Below, piece by piece: positions 34,788 through 46,248 of a stretch of 64,000 nt of DNA (positions are counted from its first letter, which is position 1; every line of letters begins with the position of its first letter). The stretch lies in contig JAFEMH010001246.1 of NCBI GenBank assembly GCA_022495995.1, positions 124,001 to 188,000 of the forward strand, in the 5' to 3' direction. The stretch is from Adenophora triphylla var. japonica (taxonomy: Eukaryota > Streptophyta > Magnoliopsida > Asterales > Campanulaceae). A model generated the notes under the pieces. It saw nothing but the letters and a program-made list of their open reading frames with translations. It was not told the origin of the DNA and ran no database searches. A program made the position numbers and the translations under genes.

Positions 34788-37167
34788 CTAAAAAGAGTCA
34801 AAGCATGGCAGAAGGGGACCGCCGTGATCACTCCGACTCGGAGTCGTCATCAGAACCGTCCTCCTCCTCAGAGCCGCTGTCATCCTCAGCGCTGCCCACC
34901 TCCTCCTCGGAGCCACTCTGCTCCTGGCCATCATCGCCACCCTCCGGCACCTCATGGATCTCGCCGTCAGAGTCATCGCCCTCATAATGCGCCCAGTGGG
35001 GCTCGGCATAATACCCCTGCCACTCAGGAATAGTGGAATAAGGGGGCTGGTAGGGATCATCCTCGCCATCATCATCATCGAGGGCTGTCGACTCGATCCA
35101 CCCGCCTGAGAACCAGAAGGAGCCAAAGATGGCCTAGGCCTCTTCTTCGGAGGCACTACATTATCAGGCAGGGAGCTGCACTTCCCCTTCCAATGCTCCG
35201 CGCTCCTCTGGCCCAGCGCGGCATCTTCACAGCACCGGTGAGCGCCTTCGCCACCGTCACGAACGTCTTAGGCTGGAACTTTGTTCAATGAAAACAGAAA
35301 AGGCGATCGAAGCAATCAATGCGAGATAAAGCGGTTAAAAGCTGGAATGAATCATGAAAAAGGGAAATTACTCACGAAGTAGTCCCTCGGGCGGCCGCGG
35401 ATGCGGGTGAGTCTCGGACATATCAAAAGAGGAGCGGCGAATACGCCCCCGGCCTCATACTCAAAAGAGCGGGGAGGCGCCGGTGCACCATCCCCGCGCC
35501 CTCCTAGCGGCCATGACACGAGGAGTCACCAACCGGGTGAAAACAAAATAGGCGTAACCACCCTCCTCATAAAACTCGGCGGCATCAATGCCGGTCATGG
35601 CCGCTCCAAATCGGGCGGGGCCGAATGTGCCATATCCCCGGAGGAGGATCGCGAGGAACACGAGCGGCCGCACCGGGACCATCTTTGCCGCTCACTCTCT
35701 CCCCCAAGTACGGGGCATCTCCCTCCCGGGCCGATCAAGAGCCTCCTCGTCACTGGTCACCGGGCGGCGGCACCAATCAAATCCTCATCATACCGGCCGT
35801 GCCAGGAAATGTCTCAACCCAACAGGGGTACCCCTCAGAGCAATCATAATGTCATGGTAGCAAGCCGTCTTACGGGGCTTCGCCCCGTCCACCTTTCGGC
35901 TCTCCCTCGCTCCAAAAGCCCAACGACGCATGGCAGGGAACAGATCTGTTGCAATCCTCTCAGGCACAGTCCAGGCATAACAGCCGAACACCTCGTAAGC
36001 TCACACCTGAAATCAGAGACAAAAGACTCTCAGTGTGCAGCAACAGTAAAAAGGATGACAGAAAAGTCAAATACGGAGGTCAAGTCGAAAAAAAGCAAAG
36101 GGCATACCTCCAGCACAGTCTGGTAAAAATCCAGAGAGGTCACACTGCCTCTGCTCACCTCATCAAGGCCCCTATACACTTGGGCCAAACCAGCCTCTCC
36201 CCATGAAAAAGTTGACACCTGGTCCCAATCTCTAAGAGGCTCCAACAGAAGAGTCAATGCCGTCGTAGAGGCATTGCAAAACAGGGTGTCAGACAACCCA
36301 GCCCAGACAAAGGCTCTAGCTAGCTGCTCAGCAGTAACCACGGCAGCACCCTCAGAAAACAGACGACTCTGATGCGTCAAGGCCGAGTGCAGGTCCGCCA
36401 ACGGGACCCCATTGCCCTTAAGGCGAAAAGTCATGCCGGTCAAGGCTCTGATGGCGTCTAGGCTCAACACGCCAGGATCCTCAGTAAAGATCGGCCTGTC
36501 TGTAAACTGCAGACCAGTAATAGCCGTAAAATCATACGGAGTGATGGTCGCCTCACCCCAGGAAAGATGGAAAGTGTGGGTAGAGTCCCACCAGAACTGT
36601 CTGAAGGCACGCACTAGCTCGACGCTCCTGGCCGTGTCTCCAAAAGCTCCGACAGCTGTGAAGAACGGTCCAAGACCAGCAGCAAAGACCAGTCCCTTAG
36701 GACTGTCCGGTAAATCAGAAGAGCCCGGAAGAAGACCCCAAATGGTCGCAATAGCCTCAGGAGACCCCTTGGTCCGCAAGGTCTGCAGGTAAGCACAGCA
36801 CAGGTATCAAAAACCATAACAATATGTGCATGCATTCATCATCACTAAATTCTTTCAAAATAAAAAGAAACAGAAAAGGAAAAATCTTTTCAAAAACACA
36901 TTCATCCCATGCCAAGCATGCAATTCCCATTCGGGTGCGATTTCCCCCAATTTCAATCCCTAACCCTAGAAATCAAATTTCGAAAAGGGTTAATCTTTCA
37001 ATACTTACCCCCTTCTGCTCCAACGTAGAAGTGTGAAAATCAAGACCCGGGTAGAGCCCATGTCCCTCGGGGAATTTCTTCCGCTTGTTCCGATCCACAA
37101 GCTTCCGTCTCTCGGACAATACTTGTTGCACGTTCCTTCTCGATTCGGCCCGCGGAGGCATTTTCAA
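34788..37167 (-). pseudogene. G1 antisense gene 2: plant mobile domain gene with two introns
   Basis: Exon 1 (37167-37009) reads MPPRAESRRNVQQVLSERRK. A GT-AG intron (37008-36783) keeps frame. Exon 2 (36782-36108) reads VELVRAFRQFWWDSTHTFHL, WGEATITPYDFTAITGLQF and DFYQTVLE, typical of the aminotransferase-like plant mobile domain. A second GT-AG intron (36107-36007) joins exon 3, which meets a TGA at codon 2 and then continues AYEVFGCYAW. A basic tail MPPKKRPRPS lies at 35156. Host relatives (MAIN/MAIL1) act in the nucleus on silencing and growth. The stop and later shifts make this copy a pseudogene. Confidence 0.78.
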
Positions 37168-37264
37168 TGTCTTGATCTAAATCAAAATCGGAGGGAGAAT
37201 TTTCAAAATTTTCTCTCTTTCTTTCTCTCTGTTCTCGGCGGCAATGGATGGTCTTTTAAGACCT

Positions 37265-37322
37265 GTCTTACGACCTGCGGTTTTAATTAAAACTGCCTGG
37301 GAACATCCCCATGTCGTACGAC
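37265..37322 (-). promoter_or_regulatory. Palindromes upstream of G1 antisense gene 2
   Basis: GTCGTACGAC (37313-37322) and an imperfect GTCTTACGAC (37265-37274) lie 100-150 bp upstream of the minus-strand ATG. A weak TATA-like TTAAAAG sits near 37250. Confidence 0.5.
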
Positions 37323-37499
37323 ATCCATGTCCCAGAAGGGTGATTTTCCCCTTTTGCCCCTGATCAACTTTGTCAGCCTATCTTGGCTACCTGACATTAA
37401 AATCCGTCGTTATAATTGGGTTCAAGTACCCACCTCTCTCGGTTAACACAACACAATGGCCCGGAACGGCCTTAAACTACCCGGTCCGGAAAGACCGCA

Positions 37500-37900
37500 C
37501 AGATTTCCACAGTCAAATTAGCGGGTGACTCCCAAAGAAAAAAAGTCAACATTTCCAGCGGGTGACTCCCAAAGAAAGAAGTCAAATCCTCGGGGTGACT
37601 CCCCATCAAAACAGTCAAACTCGCGGGTGACTCCCAAAGAAAAAGTCAAATCTTCGGGGTGACTCCCCATCAAAACAGTCAAATTAGCGGGTGACTCCCA
37701 AAGAAAAAAGTCAACATTTCCAGCGGGTGACTCCCAAAGAAAAAAGTCAAATCCCCGGGGTGACTCCCCATTAAAAACAGTCCAACCAGCGGGTGACTCC
37801 CCATCGAAACAGTCAATCTTCGGGATGACTCCCCTTAAGAACAGTCAAACTCCAGTGCAAATGCACATCTTCGGGGTGACTCCCCTTGGAACAGTCACTT
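37500..37900 (+). repeat. GGTGACTCC tandem array in the G1 3' UTR
   Basis: About eleven units of 30-38 bp, each with (A/T)GCGGGTGACTCCC or CGGGGTGACTCCCC followed by an A-rich part and AGTCAA. Non-coding. Confidence 0.92.
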
Positions 37901-37947
37901 TCGGGTATAAAACCCGTAGCCTTTCATTTGGCACCTCATCTTTGCCT

Positions 37948-37992
37948 GAACTACGACTTGGCTTGATTCCCCCACGGGATACGTAGGAATCC
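37948..37992 (+). repeat. CTACG...CGTAG block before the G1 purine tract
   Basis: GAACTACG, GGCTTGATTCC, GGGATACGTAGGAATCC. Confidence 0.75.
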
Positions 37993-38082
37993 TCTTCATA
38001 AGAGGTCCAGCCACTTGACCATCCTAGTCACCTTTTTCCCCGTCGTTCGTGTCCGGCTCGGGATTCTCATTTTTTTTGTCGA

Positions 38083-38122
38083 CGACCCCGCTTCCCGTGG
38101 AAGCGACGTCGCCGAGGGGCTC
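38083..38122 (+). other. Two-stem hairpin abutting the polypurine tract (G1)
   Basis: Outer stem CGAC/GTCG (38083-38086 with 38108-38111), 2-nt bulges, inner stem CGCTTCC/GGAAGCG (38089-38095 with 38099-38105) and a 3-nt loop. The purine tract CCGAGGGGCTC follows and the LTR starts at 38123. The geometry is the same as in Gy2a and Gy2b, with compensatory base changes. Confidence 0.82.
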
Positions 38123-39893
38123 TGTGAGTACCCCGATCCGAACTCAAGTTTTGGATTCAATTTAATTAAATTTGGGCTTACACAAATTGCTAAGAAGCAA
38201 TTAGAGTCCAAAAATCCCAGCAGCCCACCAATCCATTGGGCCTGCCAGCCACTTGGCCCATTATGGCCAAAAGATGTACGCTGTCGTCCGACAAGGGACA
38301 CTAAGGCGGTTTAACTGCCTATGTCGTGCGACATAAGAAGCCCCAGCAGCCCACCAATCCATTGGGCCTGCCAGCCACTCGGCCCATTATGGCCAAAAGA
38401 TGTACGCTGTCGTCCGACAAGGGACACTAAGGCGGTTTAACTGCCTATGTCGTGCGACATAAGAAGCCCCATCAGGATGCCTATAAATAGAAGGCATGGC
38501 TGATCATTTTGAGGGAGGCAAGGAAGAGAGCCAAAGTGAGGGTCAAAACTCTGAGAGTAATATCAGTAAAATAGGGGAAACTCTTGCCAAATAGAGTCTC
38601 TCCCTCTCTCTCACACACACACACTCACCTCCCTCCTCACACACACACACACACTTCAAGGTCAAGACTCCAAGAAGCTTCCTTTGGTGGTGATTGAAGG
38701 GGTAGACACCATACTATTGGTGATTCTACTTCGTGGACTACAATAGGTAGACACTAAACCTCTCTCTCCCTTTAAATAAAGTCTTTAAATAAACCTTGCA
38801 TGCATACTTGCTCTTTTACCATGTAGGAATTGGGATTTTGCATGACAAAGGTGGTGGAGAAGTGAATCTTCAATATTCACTTCTCCCCACCTCAGATCTG
38901 GACATTTGGTGGTACACACACCAATAAAGCTTCAATCTTTGCCTAGCTACATTGGGTTAGGAAGTGATGGCTACTTCAAAGTGGCCATAAAACGTGTGAT
39001 TTATCACATTTGGTCACTAAAGCCATGTGATCTTCCCATAATACCCATATTATAGTATTATATTACTGTCTACAGTCAATAAATATGCTTGGTTTGCTTG
39101 GGGAACAAAGGAGGAACCAAACAGACTGAAGGGCACTGAAACAGGCTCCTCATGTCGTGCGACATAAGTCTCCATGGAGACCCTGTGTCATACGACATGG
39201 GACTCTCAGAAGGCTGCAAAGCCATTCTTGGACTTCAAAATCTGCTAGGCCTATCCCTTTGTGACTCAAAGCCTACCTAAGCATCTTCTGGCTCATAAGC
39301 CACTATTTGGGTGCCTAAACTCAGTTTGGACGCAACCTACTTGACGGAAGAGGATCACCATATGACATAGAAGACTTCAAAAGACTCTATGTCATGTGAC
39401 ATCCGTGTCGACAAAGCCTATCGTGACTTTGTCCACTCCCATCAACCCCAAACTGGGTTCTAGACCACTAAATAGTGTCCTAAATGAGCAAAATAATGTC
39501 TTTTCATTTCTCGAGTAGCTTTACTTCTGTAAGGGACAATCTGTCTCAAAACCTCTACCTTGTGATAAAAGATATCACGTGTAAAAAGGGTGCGGCCCCC
39601 TATCATGGCTCGCAAGTTGTATTTAGTTCCATACCATTAATGAAATCTAAGGCTTGCACACTTTACTTGTTGACACACATCGCACACACATTTTGAATGT
39701 CCATATTTGTCCAAATGTTGATTGAAAGTCGCGAAAGGGGCATGTTGGGTGAACTCTCTAGTTCTTCCCAACACGTAACCAGACTCCCGGACTCAAAATC
39801 TCTTAAAATTAGGTTTTTCAATGTTTTCCTCTAAAAATGGCGTGGCGACTCAAAAAGAAAATATCATTTTTTTTTCGGGCGAGTGTTCATTCA
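38123..39893 (+). repeat. G1 3' LTR
   Basis: Partner of 24482-26243. Palindromes GTCGTCCGAC at 38283 and 38409 and GTCGTGCGAC at 38323 and 38449; TATAAATA at 38482-38489. It ends ATTCATTCA, followed by the GTCAC duplication. Confidence 0.95.
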
Positions 39894-39898
39894 GTCAC

Positions 39899-40214
39899 TG
39901 AAATTTAGGCACTGATCGAAAATAAATCAAAATTGAAAGATTCAAGGCGGGATACAAACCTCTGTGGAGCATCTTTGCTTTTTGATTCGATTGTTGCTGT
40001 TGAAGAAGACAGGAATGGCGGTTGTAATCAAGAAATGTGATTGAACTTTTGAATATTTGGTGAATATTCTCACTCAATTAAAAGGACTTTATTTTTTGAT
40101 TAATTAGATTTTAGTTGGGTGCCGGATGCGTAGTGGCCAAACGAAGACGTCGGCTTGCGGATACGGTGGGTGATAGCATGTTCGTGATCTGGAACCGAAA
40201 TTCTTTTGGGCTCG
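39899..40214. other. Right interior of the split MULE-type element
   Basis: No recognised gene. A short minus-strand frame (39895-40077) is of unknown meaning. It joins 24300-24481 in the pre-insertion state. Confidence 0.45.
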
Positions 40215-40605
40215 ATTAGGTTCTGGATATCCAGAACCTTTTGAAAGGATATCCAGAACCTTTTGAAAGGATATCCAGAAATTTATTAAATGTTTCTGGA
40301 TATCAATTATAAAGCTTCTGGATATCAATTATAAAGCTTCTGGATATCCAGAACTCTTTGAAAGGATATCCAGAACCTTATGTAAGTGATATCCAGAAAT
40401 TTAGAATTGGCTTCTGGATATAAGTTTTAAGGCTTCTGGATATCCATATTCAATGTTCTGGATATCCAGAACCTTTGTGAAAGTGATATCCAGATCAGAA
40501 ATTTGGTCTTGGCCTTGAATTTGGTCTCAAATCTTTTTTCTGGATATCTGTCCCAAAACTTCTGGATATCAATCCTAAAGCTTCTGGATATCCAGAAACC
40601 CGTTT
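40215..40605. repeat. GGATATCC palindrome array, second copy
   Basis: About fifteen GGATATC cores, many as TTCTGGATATCCAGAA, separated by 15-25 bp. It is bounded on the right by the AACGCGTTTCTTCC end block. Confidence 0.88.
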
Positions 40606-40889
40606 CTCCATAACTTATGAAGAAACGCGTTTCTTCCTAGACCTACTCTTTCCACTGACGTATTTCTTTTCTAAACATTATTTTTAAGCAAACATATGGA
40701 GAGTTTAGCCCAATCTTAAAAAAAAAAAAAAACCAATATTTTATATCAATGAAAACCATGCTATTATTGTGACAATTATCACTAAATACGATAAAGACTG
40801 GATTCATTAATTGTTATTATTCAAAACACCAATGTTAAAGAGTCACATGCCCACGTAGCTCTTCTATGAAATTTTCTGTAGATTTCCTA

Positions 40890-41340
40890 AAAATACATAT
40901 TGGGACCTTTTTCTGGGTCATAGCTTGTTGGCCAAGCGCTTTCCATTATGCTATTTCTGCGGATCACTTCGAGGTTTTCGCTGGCGTTGATGAATTTCAC
41001 ACATTGGTGGAGAGTAGATGATACTGCTTTCATCTAATGCAGCCAAGGTCGTCCCAGCAGGGCGGAGAAGGTCGAGTTGATTTCCACAACTTGAAATTCT
41101 ACCGACTCCATTTGTTCATTGAATTGGATCTTCAGATCAATTACTCCTACGACAGGGCGCGGAGTTGAGTCGTAAACTCGGATTATCCGAGGCGAAGGTC
41201 TCATCAGGGAGCGGTCGACACGGAGTCGTTTTATTTTGCGCAAGGCAATGATGTTGACTGCAGAGTCATTGTCGATCAAAAAGTTTGGGAGGTAGAAATT
41301 CTCTATCTTTATGAGGATGAGGAGGGCCTCGTTGTGTCAG
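40890..41340 (-). pseudogene. Gypsy protease remnant (minus strand)
   Basis: Minus frame 41034-41279 starts LIDNDSAVN (catalytic Asp-Asn with Asp-Ser in place of Gly-Ser) and ends FSALLGRPWLH. After one stop it continues SSTLHQCVKFINA, matching the G1 protease end. Catalytic residues are altered, so it is likely inactive. Confidence 0.8.
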
Positions 41341-41403
41341 TTTTCACATATCGGCAAGTCTGCATCTGTGAAGGTTAGACCGCTTTCGGTGCTGCCGTTT
41401 GAT

Positions 41404-43629
41404 TCAGTCTCCTCCGGGGAGCGTTCGATCCATCCATTTGTGTGTCTTGATCGTGGCAGAGATCGTAGGGAGACAGTCATCCTTGGATGTAGGTTCCCAG
41501 TTGCGGGAACTTTTGACTCTGGTTTCGCATTCCCAGTCGTAGCGGGATAGCATGTTGACAGTTTCGAAGATTGCAGGAGGCCTACTCTTGCATGGAGTCT
41601 CGCTGAAGGCTATCATGTTCACCTTGTCTTTTCGGGGGAACGGATTTCCGATTGTGTTGGGGACACGGTGGCGTTCCAACTTTCCTTATTCGATTAGCCC
41701 CTGGACCACTTGCTTCAGCACGAAGCAATTTTCGGTGGTGTGACCGGGGTAGTTGTGGAAAGCGCAGTGCTTGCTCATATCCATGTTTGGTTTGAGAGTC
41801 TTTGGTTGGAAATTCTCGAGAGGCTTTAGGAGATTCCGCTTTACCAGTGCTTCGAATACTTGGCCCAGAGGCATTTCGAGGTTGTCGAAATGCTGGAACT
41901 GTGGTATGCGAGGGGGATTGTTGTTCCTTGGGGGTGCTTGATCGCGGTTTACTTGAGCTCCATTCTGTATGTAGTGGACTGTTCCAGCTACTTCCTTTCC
42001 TTTATTTGGGACGGGTTTTGAATTTGACAGGTTTGTCGGATAGCGTTAGGACGAAGCAGGAGTTGCTGTTGTTTTCTGGAGACTCAAGGTCTTTTTAAAC
42101 TTGGTTCCGGCGTTGACTATGGCACGGAGGTCTGGATAGAAGTGATGGCTGATCAAAGTCCTTAGAGATGGTTTGAGGCAGGAATGGAAGATTTCCATCT
42201 GCTCTTCTTTGGAAAGCGAATCAATTATCTCGCTTAGCTTCCAGTTCCATCTTTTGTAGAACTCGCCTACCGGTTTATCATCCTTTTGTTCGGTGGCTTG
42301 CAGATCATGGCGGTTTGTTTCCCACTCAAGGTTGGCGTGGTACTTCTCTAGGAAGATTTAGCTGATTTGGTCCCACGTGGAGCGGTTTTATGCCTTTACG
42401 TTGAGGAACCACCTTAATGCTGTGGATTTGAGGGAATGTTGGAAGTGATCCGCCATTTGTTGAGGGGTTGCCCCTTTGGCTCTCATACCCAAGACATAGA
42501 TGTCGATGTGGGTTTTTGGGCATTCTTTACCGTCGAACTTTTCCATTTCCGGCATTCTGAATTTCGGAGGAAGCGGAACCACCTTGTTCGGATCAGTGGG
42601 CATGAGGGAGTCCTTCCGAGAGTTGGCCAGTTTTCCTTGCATGTCCTTCATTTGTTTGACCAACCAAGACATGTGAGGGTCAGTAGGCTGAGGCAGGTTG
42701 CCGTTTTCGGGGATGGAAACTTAAGATGGAGGTGGATTGGCTGATAGGATCACCATTCGGGAGTCTTGAGGAGGTAGTTGAGTGTACACCATTCCGTATC
42801 CCGAATTGTTGACATTAAGGGCGTGGTTGCCCGGACCTCTAAGGGTTGTGTTTGGGAATTGGGGAAATATTTCATTAGCCCCAAGTGGCAGACCAGCGGG
42901 TAGTAGGTTTGAAATGTCGGGATATCCGCTTGGGATGTCTGTCCCGGGTAAACATTGGGATTACAGGTTATGGCTGCGAGGCTCGTATAGAGGCAAGGGA
43001 TTGAAACCCGGGGGATACCGAGATACATTGGGATCTAGCAGAGCATGCCCGTATGTGTTATGTTGATATCGAGCTTGTGGCACAGGGCCGGGAAACTGAC
43101 TGTGCTGAGGAGGGCAGGTCGGAGCTGCTTGACTGATGCCTGAGTGAAGCTTCGAGCGGGAACTGCTTTGCGTTGCTGGGTTCTCGTATCTTGGAAGAGG
43201 AGGGACCTCCTGATAGTTTTAAGGACCCGGAGGAGCAGGTATTTCTTCATCTTCTATAAGAACGAAGGTCCCATCAGTTTTGGGAACAGCAACTGCTCCG
43301 CGATGGCGCATGGTGTATACTATCCAGGCTTGCTGATCTTCTTGGCATTTCTTGAGAGTTTCGGAGGCTTGCAGCACCTCCTCCATTGTCTGGAGGTTTC
43401 TCAGTGGAGGGGTTCCATTTCCCTCACTGTTGTCTGTTGATCTAGCCATGGGGGAGTAGCGGACTGTTCGGACCGCTGAACCGGAAGGGTTGTCTGACCT
43501 TGTAACTTCGATACTGAAAAGGCGGCTCCCGGGTACTCTCAACCACTCTCGGTTCGCTGGAGGGGGTGACGGGTAAGGTTTAGACATGGGAATGCCTTTT
43601 TTGATAAAGGGGGAAAGCTCATGTGACAT
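41404..43629 (-). pseudogene. Gypsy gag remnant (minus strand)
   Basis: The N-terminal frame 43219-43629 includes TMEEVLQASETLKKCQ. The core 42388-42672 reads FRMPEMEKFDGKECPKTHID, ATPQQMADHFQHSL and ALRWFLNV, the retrotransposon gag domain. 41686-41874 reads CAFHNYPGHTTENCFVLK, a zinc-knuckle-like C-x2-H...H-x4-C motif usual in Tat/Athila gag. Several frame changes and stops separate these parts. Gag packages the RNA; this copy is dead. Confidence 0.85.
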
Positions 43630-44236
43630 GCAGTTTCCGTTCTTTATTTATGATTTTTTTTGTTATTTTAATTTACTTAAAACAGTTTTTTCTCAAAATC
43701 CTAGGTAGGTTGAAAATGATTGCTCTTCTTTTCGCAACTATGCTAGATCCTGGGTCAGTGAAGACCATCTTTGCAGCTATAAGCCCCTCGTTGTGCACCT
43801 GTATTTCGACATCCCGGGGTGGACAGCCCCGGGCGAGGGTCCTATAGGGCAAGCGGTTTACACCGGTCTAAAAGAAAAAAATCGAACCTAAGGACCGAGC
43901 CTGTCATGTTCGTTTTAATGCGTCGGCCATGTGAATAGTAAGCCGAGTCGGCACCTGAGTCAAGATCTGGTCGAGAGTTCGGCATGACCTCTCGTTACCA
44001 TGCTTGCGTAAGGGATCTGTGACGTTAGGCGTTGGCTAGGTCATATTGTCATGGCTGACGTATCAAAGGCTTGATGACATGGTGTCATGTGGGCATGGAT
44101 GTATATCCGGGACAGAGCATCGTCTGGGTGTAGCTTCGAAAATCAAGATCGGGTCAAGATTTTAGCATACAATAAAACGCCTAATAAACTACTGTGTTTG
44201 CAAAATGGCAATAAGGGAATCCTAAGAAAAGATCTG

Positions 44237-45710
44237 TCAGTTGTCATTCGCTGAGTCTTCTTTGGTTTTCTTCCCTTTACCTCGACCCCGTCGAGTTTTC
44301 TTTCTCTTCTTCTCTATGATGTCGGTCTCCCTCATCCCGATCTCCGGTATCCTCACTGGAGCCTCCATCAAACCTGTGTCAATAAGTGCCCTCTCTACTC
44401 GGGCACGAGTCCGCACTTCCTCCCTCTGAGCCTCAATCAAGGGAGCAACTTCAGAAAGCCTCTTGTACCGAGCCTCCATATCTTTAATAAGGTCACCCGA
44501 CTGGTTATGGTGACTCGCCTTAGCTTCAGTCTCCCTCAGAGTCCTACTCGAGTCGCAGTCAGCTCCCAATAAAGCCTGATGTCTCTCTCCCAAGATGACC
44601 TGAGTCGCTCCCATCTCTCTCTCGTACCAGTCCAAGTAGACAGTGGTCAAGATGGTACTCTTCCTGCTCCTAAAGATAGCCCTGGGCGGGAAAGCATTGT
44701 ATGTCCAAGCCCTCGAGAAGAATGAGAAGCTGGCTGGATCCCTCATAGCTAATGGCACCACCTCCATGGTACGGATGTACTCCCAATCGCCCAACGGCTC
44801 CTGTAAGGCCCCGAACTGCCTGGACACCAAGCGGGGTATGTAGAAGGATGACCGGCGAGAACCACGGAACCCTCACTACATAGGACTCCTGAAATATCCT
44901 CCTGGTTCGCAACCTCCAGTGAGGTACCCACCAGCGAATGTCTGAAGTGGATAGCCTAGCCATCATCAGCTCCCAATCACCCTGGCCCTGCTGCCTAGGC
45001 AAACCTCTCCGAGAAATCACCCAAGGGCACTGAGTCGGCAAAGCCCCGAGCCTCTCCTGCAGCCATAAAGTCAGCACAGCCGGACTCCCAGACCTCATGA
45101 AACGGTCTCCTCTAGCCATCCTATCGATGCCATGAAGGGTCTCACCCAAAACCAGTGGGACAATGTCCTTCCCAGCCCTGCAATCTCTGACCATGTCCAA
45201 GAGACCGCCATGACACATCCCCACGGACTCAGCAGTGAACAGAGCCGAGAATACGCAGAGGATAAAGGCATCCATAGCCACTATGGTCATAGCCATATCC
45301 GGAGACCCAAACCTGCCCGGGATGTCAGAAAGGTCAATCCTGTCCGGAGCAATCATCATCCTCTCAGCCTCTCCCAGAGAAATATGCAGAAAAGATGCAA
45401 GCTTTGCCGCCACCGGCACATCTTCGATCAGAGGAATCGATATAGCCTCAATTTCGGGACCCCCAATCAAGGCTCGGAAGTCTTCATGCGTTGGGACAAT
45501 CTCATTGTAAGAAAAGCAGTAAATGTGTCTCCGGACGTCCCAAAACCTTGCTGCTGCTCTCAAAAGGTCCCAATCGGGCAGGAGATCCCTCAAATGCCAT
45601 AAAGACTTGATCTTGAAGGTAGAATCAAACAGCCCCTTGTGAGATTGAAAGTTATATCTCACCCAAGACTGAAGATCGGACAGAAAACGATCCCTCTTCC
45701 CCCTTTGCAA
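44237..45710 (-). pseudogene. Gy2b antisense gene 1
   Basis: Minus frame 44670-45710 starts MQRGKRDRFLSDLQSW and reads LLRAAARFWDVRRHIYCFSY and THEDFRALIG, then LSDIPGRFGSPDMAMTIVAM. After a frame change near 44850 it continues in 44237-44830 with SFFSRAWTYNAFPPRA and WYEREMGATQVI, ending in the basic tail KKRKKTRRGRGKGKK. It aligns over its length with G1 antisense gene 1, so it is a conserved accessory protein of about 480 residues. One visible shift makes it nearly intact. The nuclear role is inferred from the tail. Confidence 0.8.
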
Positions 45711-45817
45711 TCTAGCGGGATTCTTTATTGCAAAATGATCAAAGATGGTCCAATATGTGCTCTGGGAACAGTTGGGACAAGTCTAGGTTGAAAATGAAAT
45801 GAAATGACCAAGCCTTG

Positions 45818-45897
45818 GTTTTATTCTAAAAATAACCAGTCCAGACAGAATTGTGAGCCGCACGGCTTCATTTGCTCCAGAGACCAGACCGCACGGC
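45818..45897 (-). promoter_or_regulatory. Promoter region of Gy2b antisense gene 1
   Basis: Plus-strand GCCGCACGGC (45857-45866) and ACCGCACGGC (45888-45897), 31 bp apart, each followed by TTCATTTGC. A TATA-like TAGAATAAAACC lies on the minus strand at 45818-45829, about 110 bp from the ATG. GCCGCACGGC is the same decamer as in this element's LTR (47800 and 47830). Confidence 0.6.
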
Positions 45898-46248
45898 TTC
45901 ATTTGCCTGATGTAAAAGACAATCTGCAGCAACCAAGTTGCTGCCCAAAGGGAGTTTTTCACCCCACTTTTCCAACCAAAACCTGTACAAAAACATGTCC
46001 AAAGACCATCCATGCAGTTATATATCATTATATGTCATTTTGGCCCAGTTTCAGCCTCAATTCCAAGCAAAAAACTGCCCCGAGGCTCAAGTAATATGCA
46101 AATTAATAAAGCATAAATTTAAAAAGCAAATAAAACAGTATTACATTGTTTTCGCCCCATCGGCGCCCAAATAAAGCAAAAAATAAACAAAATGTGCATA
46201 AAACTTGTTCATTGTTTGTTTTCTTCCTAAATCAATTCTAGAGACCTC

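Larger units (their letters stand above)
24482..39893 (+). mobile_element. G1: complete Ty3/gypsy (Tat-like) element lacking RT/RNase H
   Basis: 15.4 kb, with LTRs of 1762 and 1771 bp, 5-bp duplication GTCAC (24477-24481 and 39894-39898), primer site, protease, integrase, and a 6-kb 3' region with two antisense genes, a tandem array, hairpin and purine tract. The long 3' internal region with antisense genes is a known trait of the Tat lineage. Reverse transcriptase and RNase H are absent between 30260 and 30800, so it must have been copied by another element's enzymes. Confidence 0.92.
24240..40648. mobile_element. MULE-type element split by gypsy element G1
   Basis: 9-bp duplications TTTCCACTG (24231-24239 and 40649-40657). 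The left end GCCAAAATCTGCTGAG and right end AGACCTACTC parallel the ends of the MITE at 9664-10114. Next to them lie the ACGTGTTTCTCC and AACGCGTTTCTTCC blocks. Without G1 and its duplication the element is about 992 bp. The right half is a GGATATCC array. The middle (24300-24481 and 39899-40215) looks unlike the MITE and could be captured host DNA. Confidence 0.72.
40860..44230 (-). mobile_element. Gypsy (Tat-like) 5' fragment in minus orientation
   Basis: Minus-strand order: untranslated leader (44230 to 43630), gag (43629 to about 41690), protease (41340 to about 40890), then truncation. Its orientation is opposite to the LTR at 47581-49324. No LTR borders it on the leader side. Confidence 0.75.

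Noticed and set aside
34800..36200. Plus-strand Pro/Ser/Arg-rich frames
   Set aside because: They are the complement of the minus-strand plant-mobile-domain gene, whose domain text is clear.
37500..37900. Regularly spaced direct repeats resembling a CRISPR array
   Set aside because: Plant nuclear context, spacers are not unique, units are simple tandem repeats in a retrotransposon 3' UTR.
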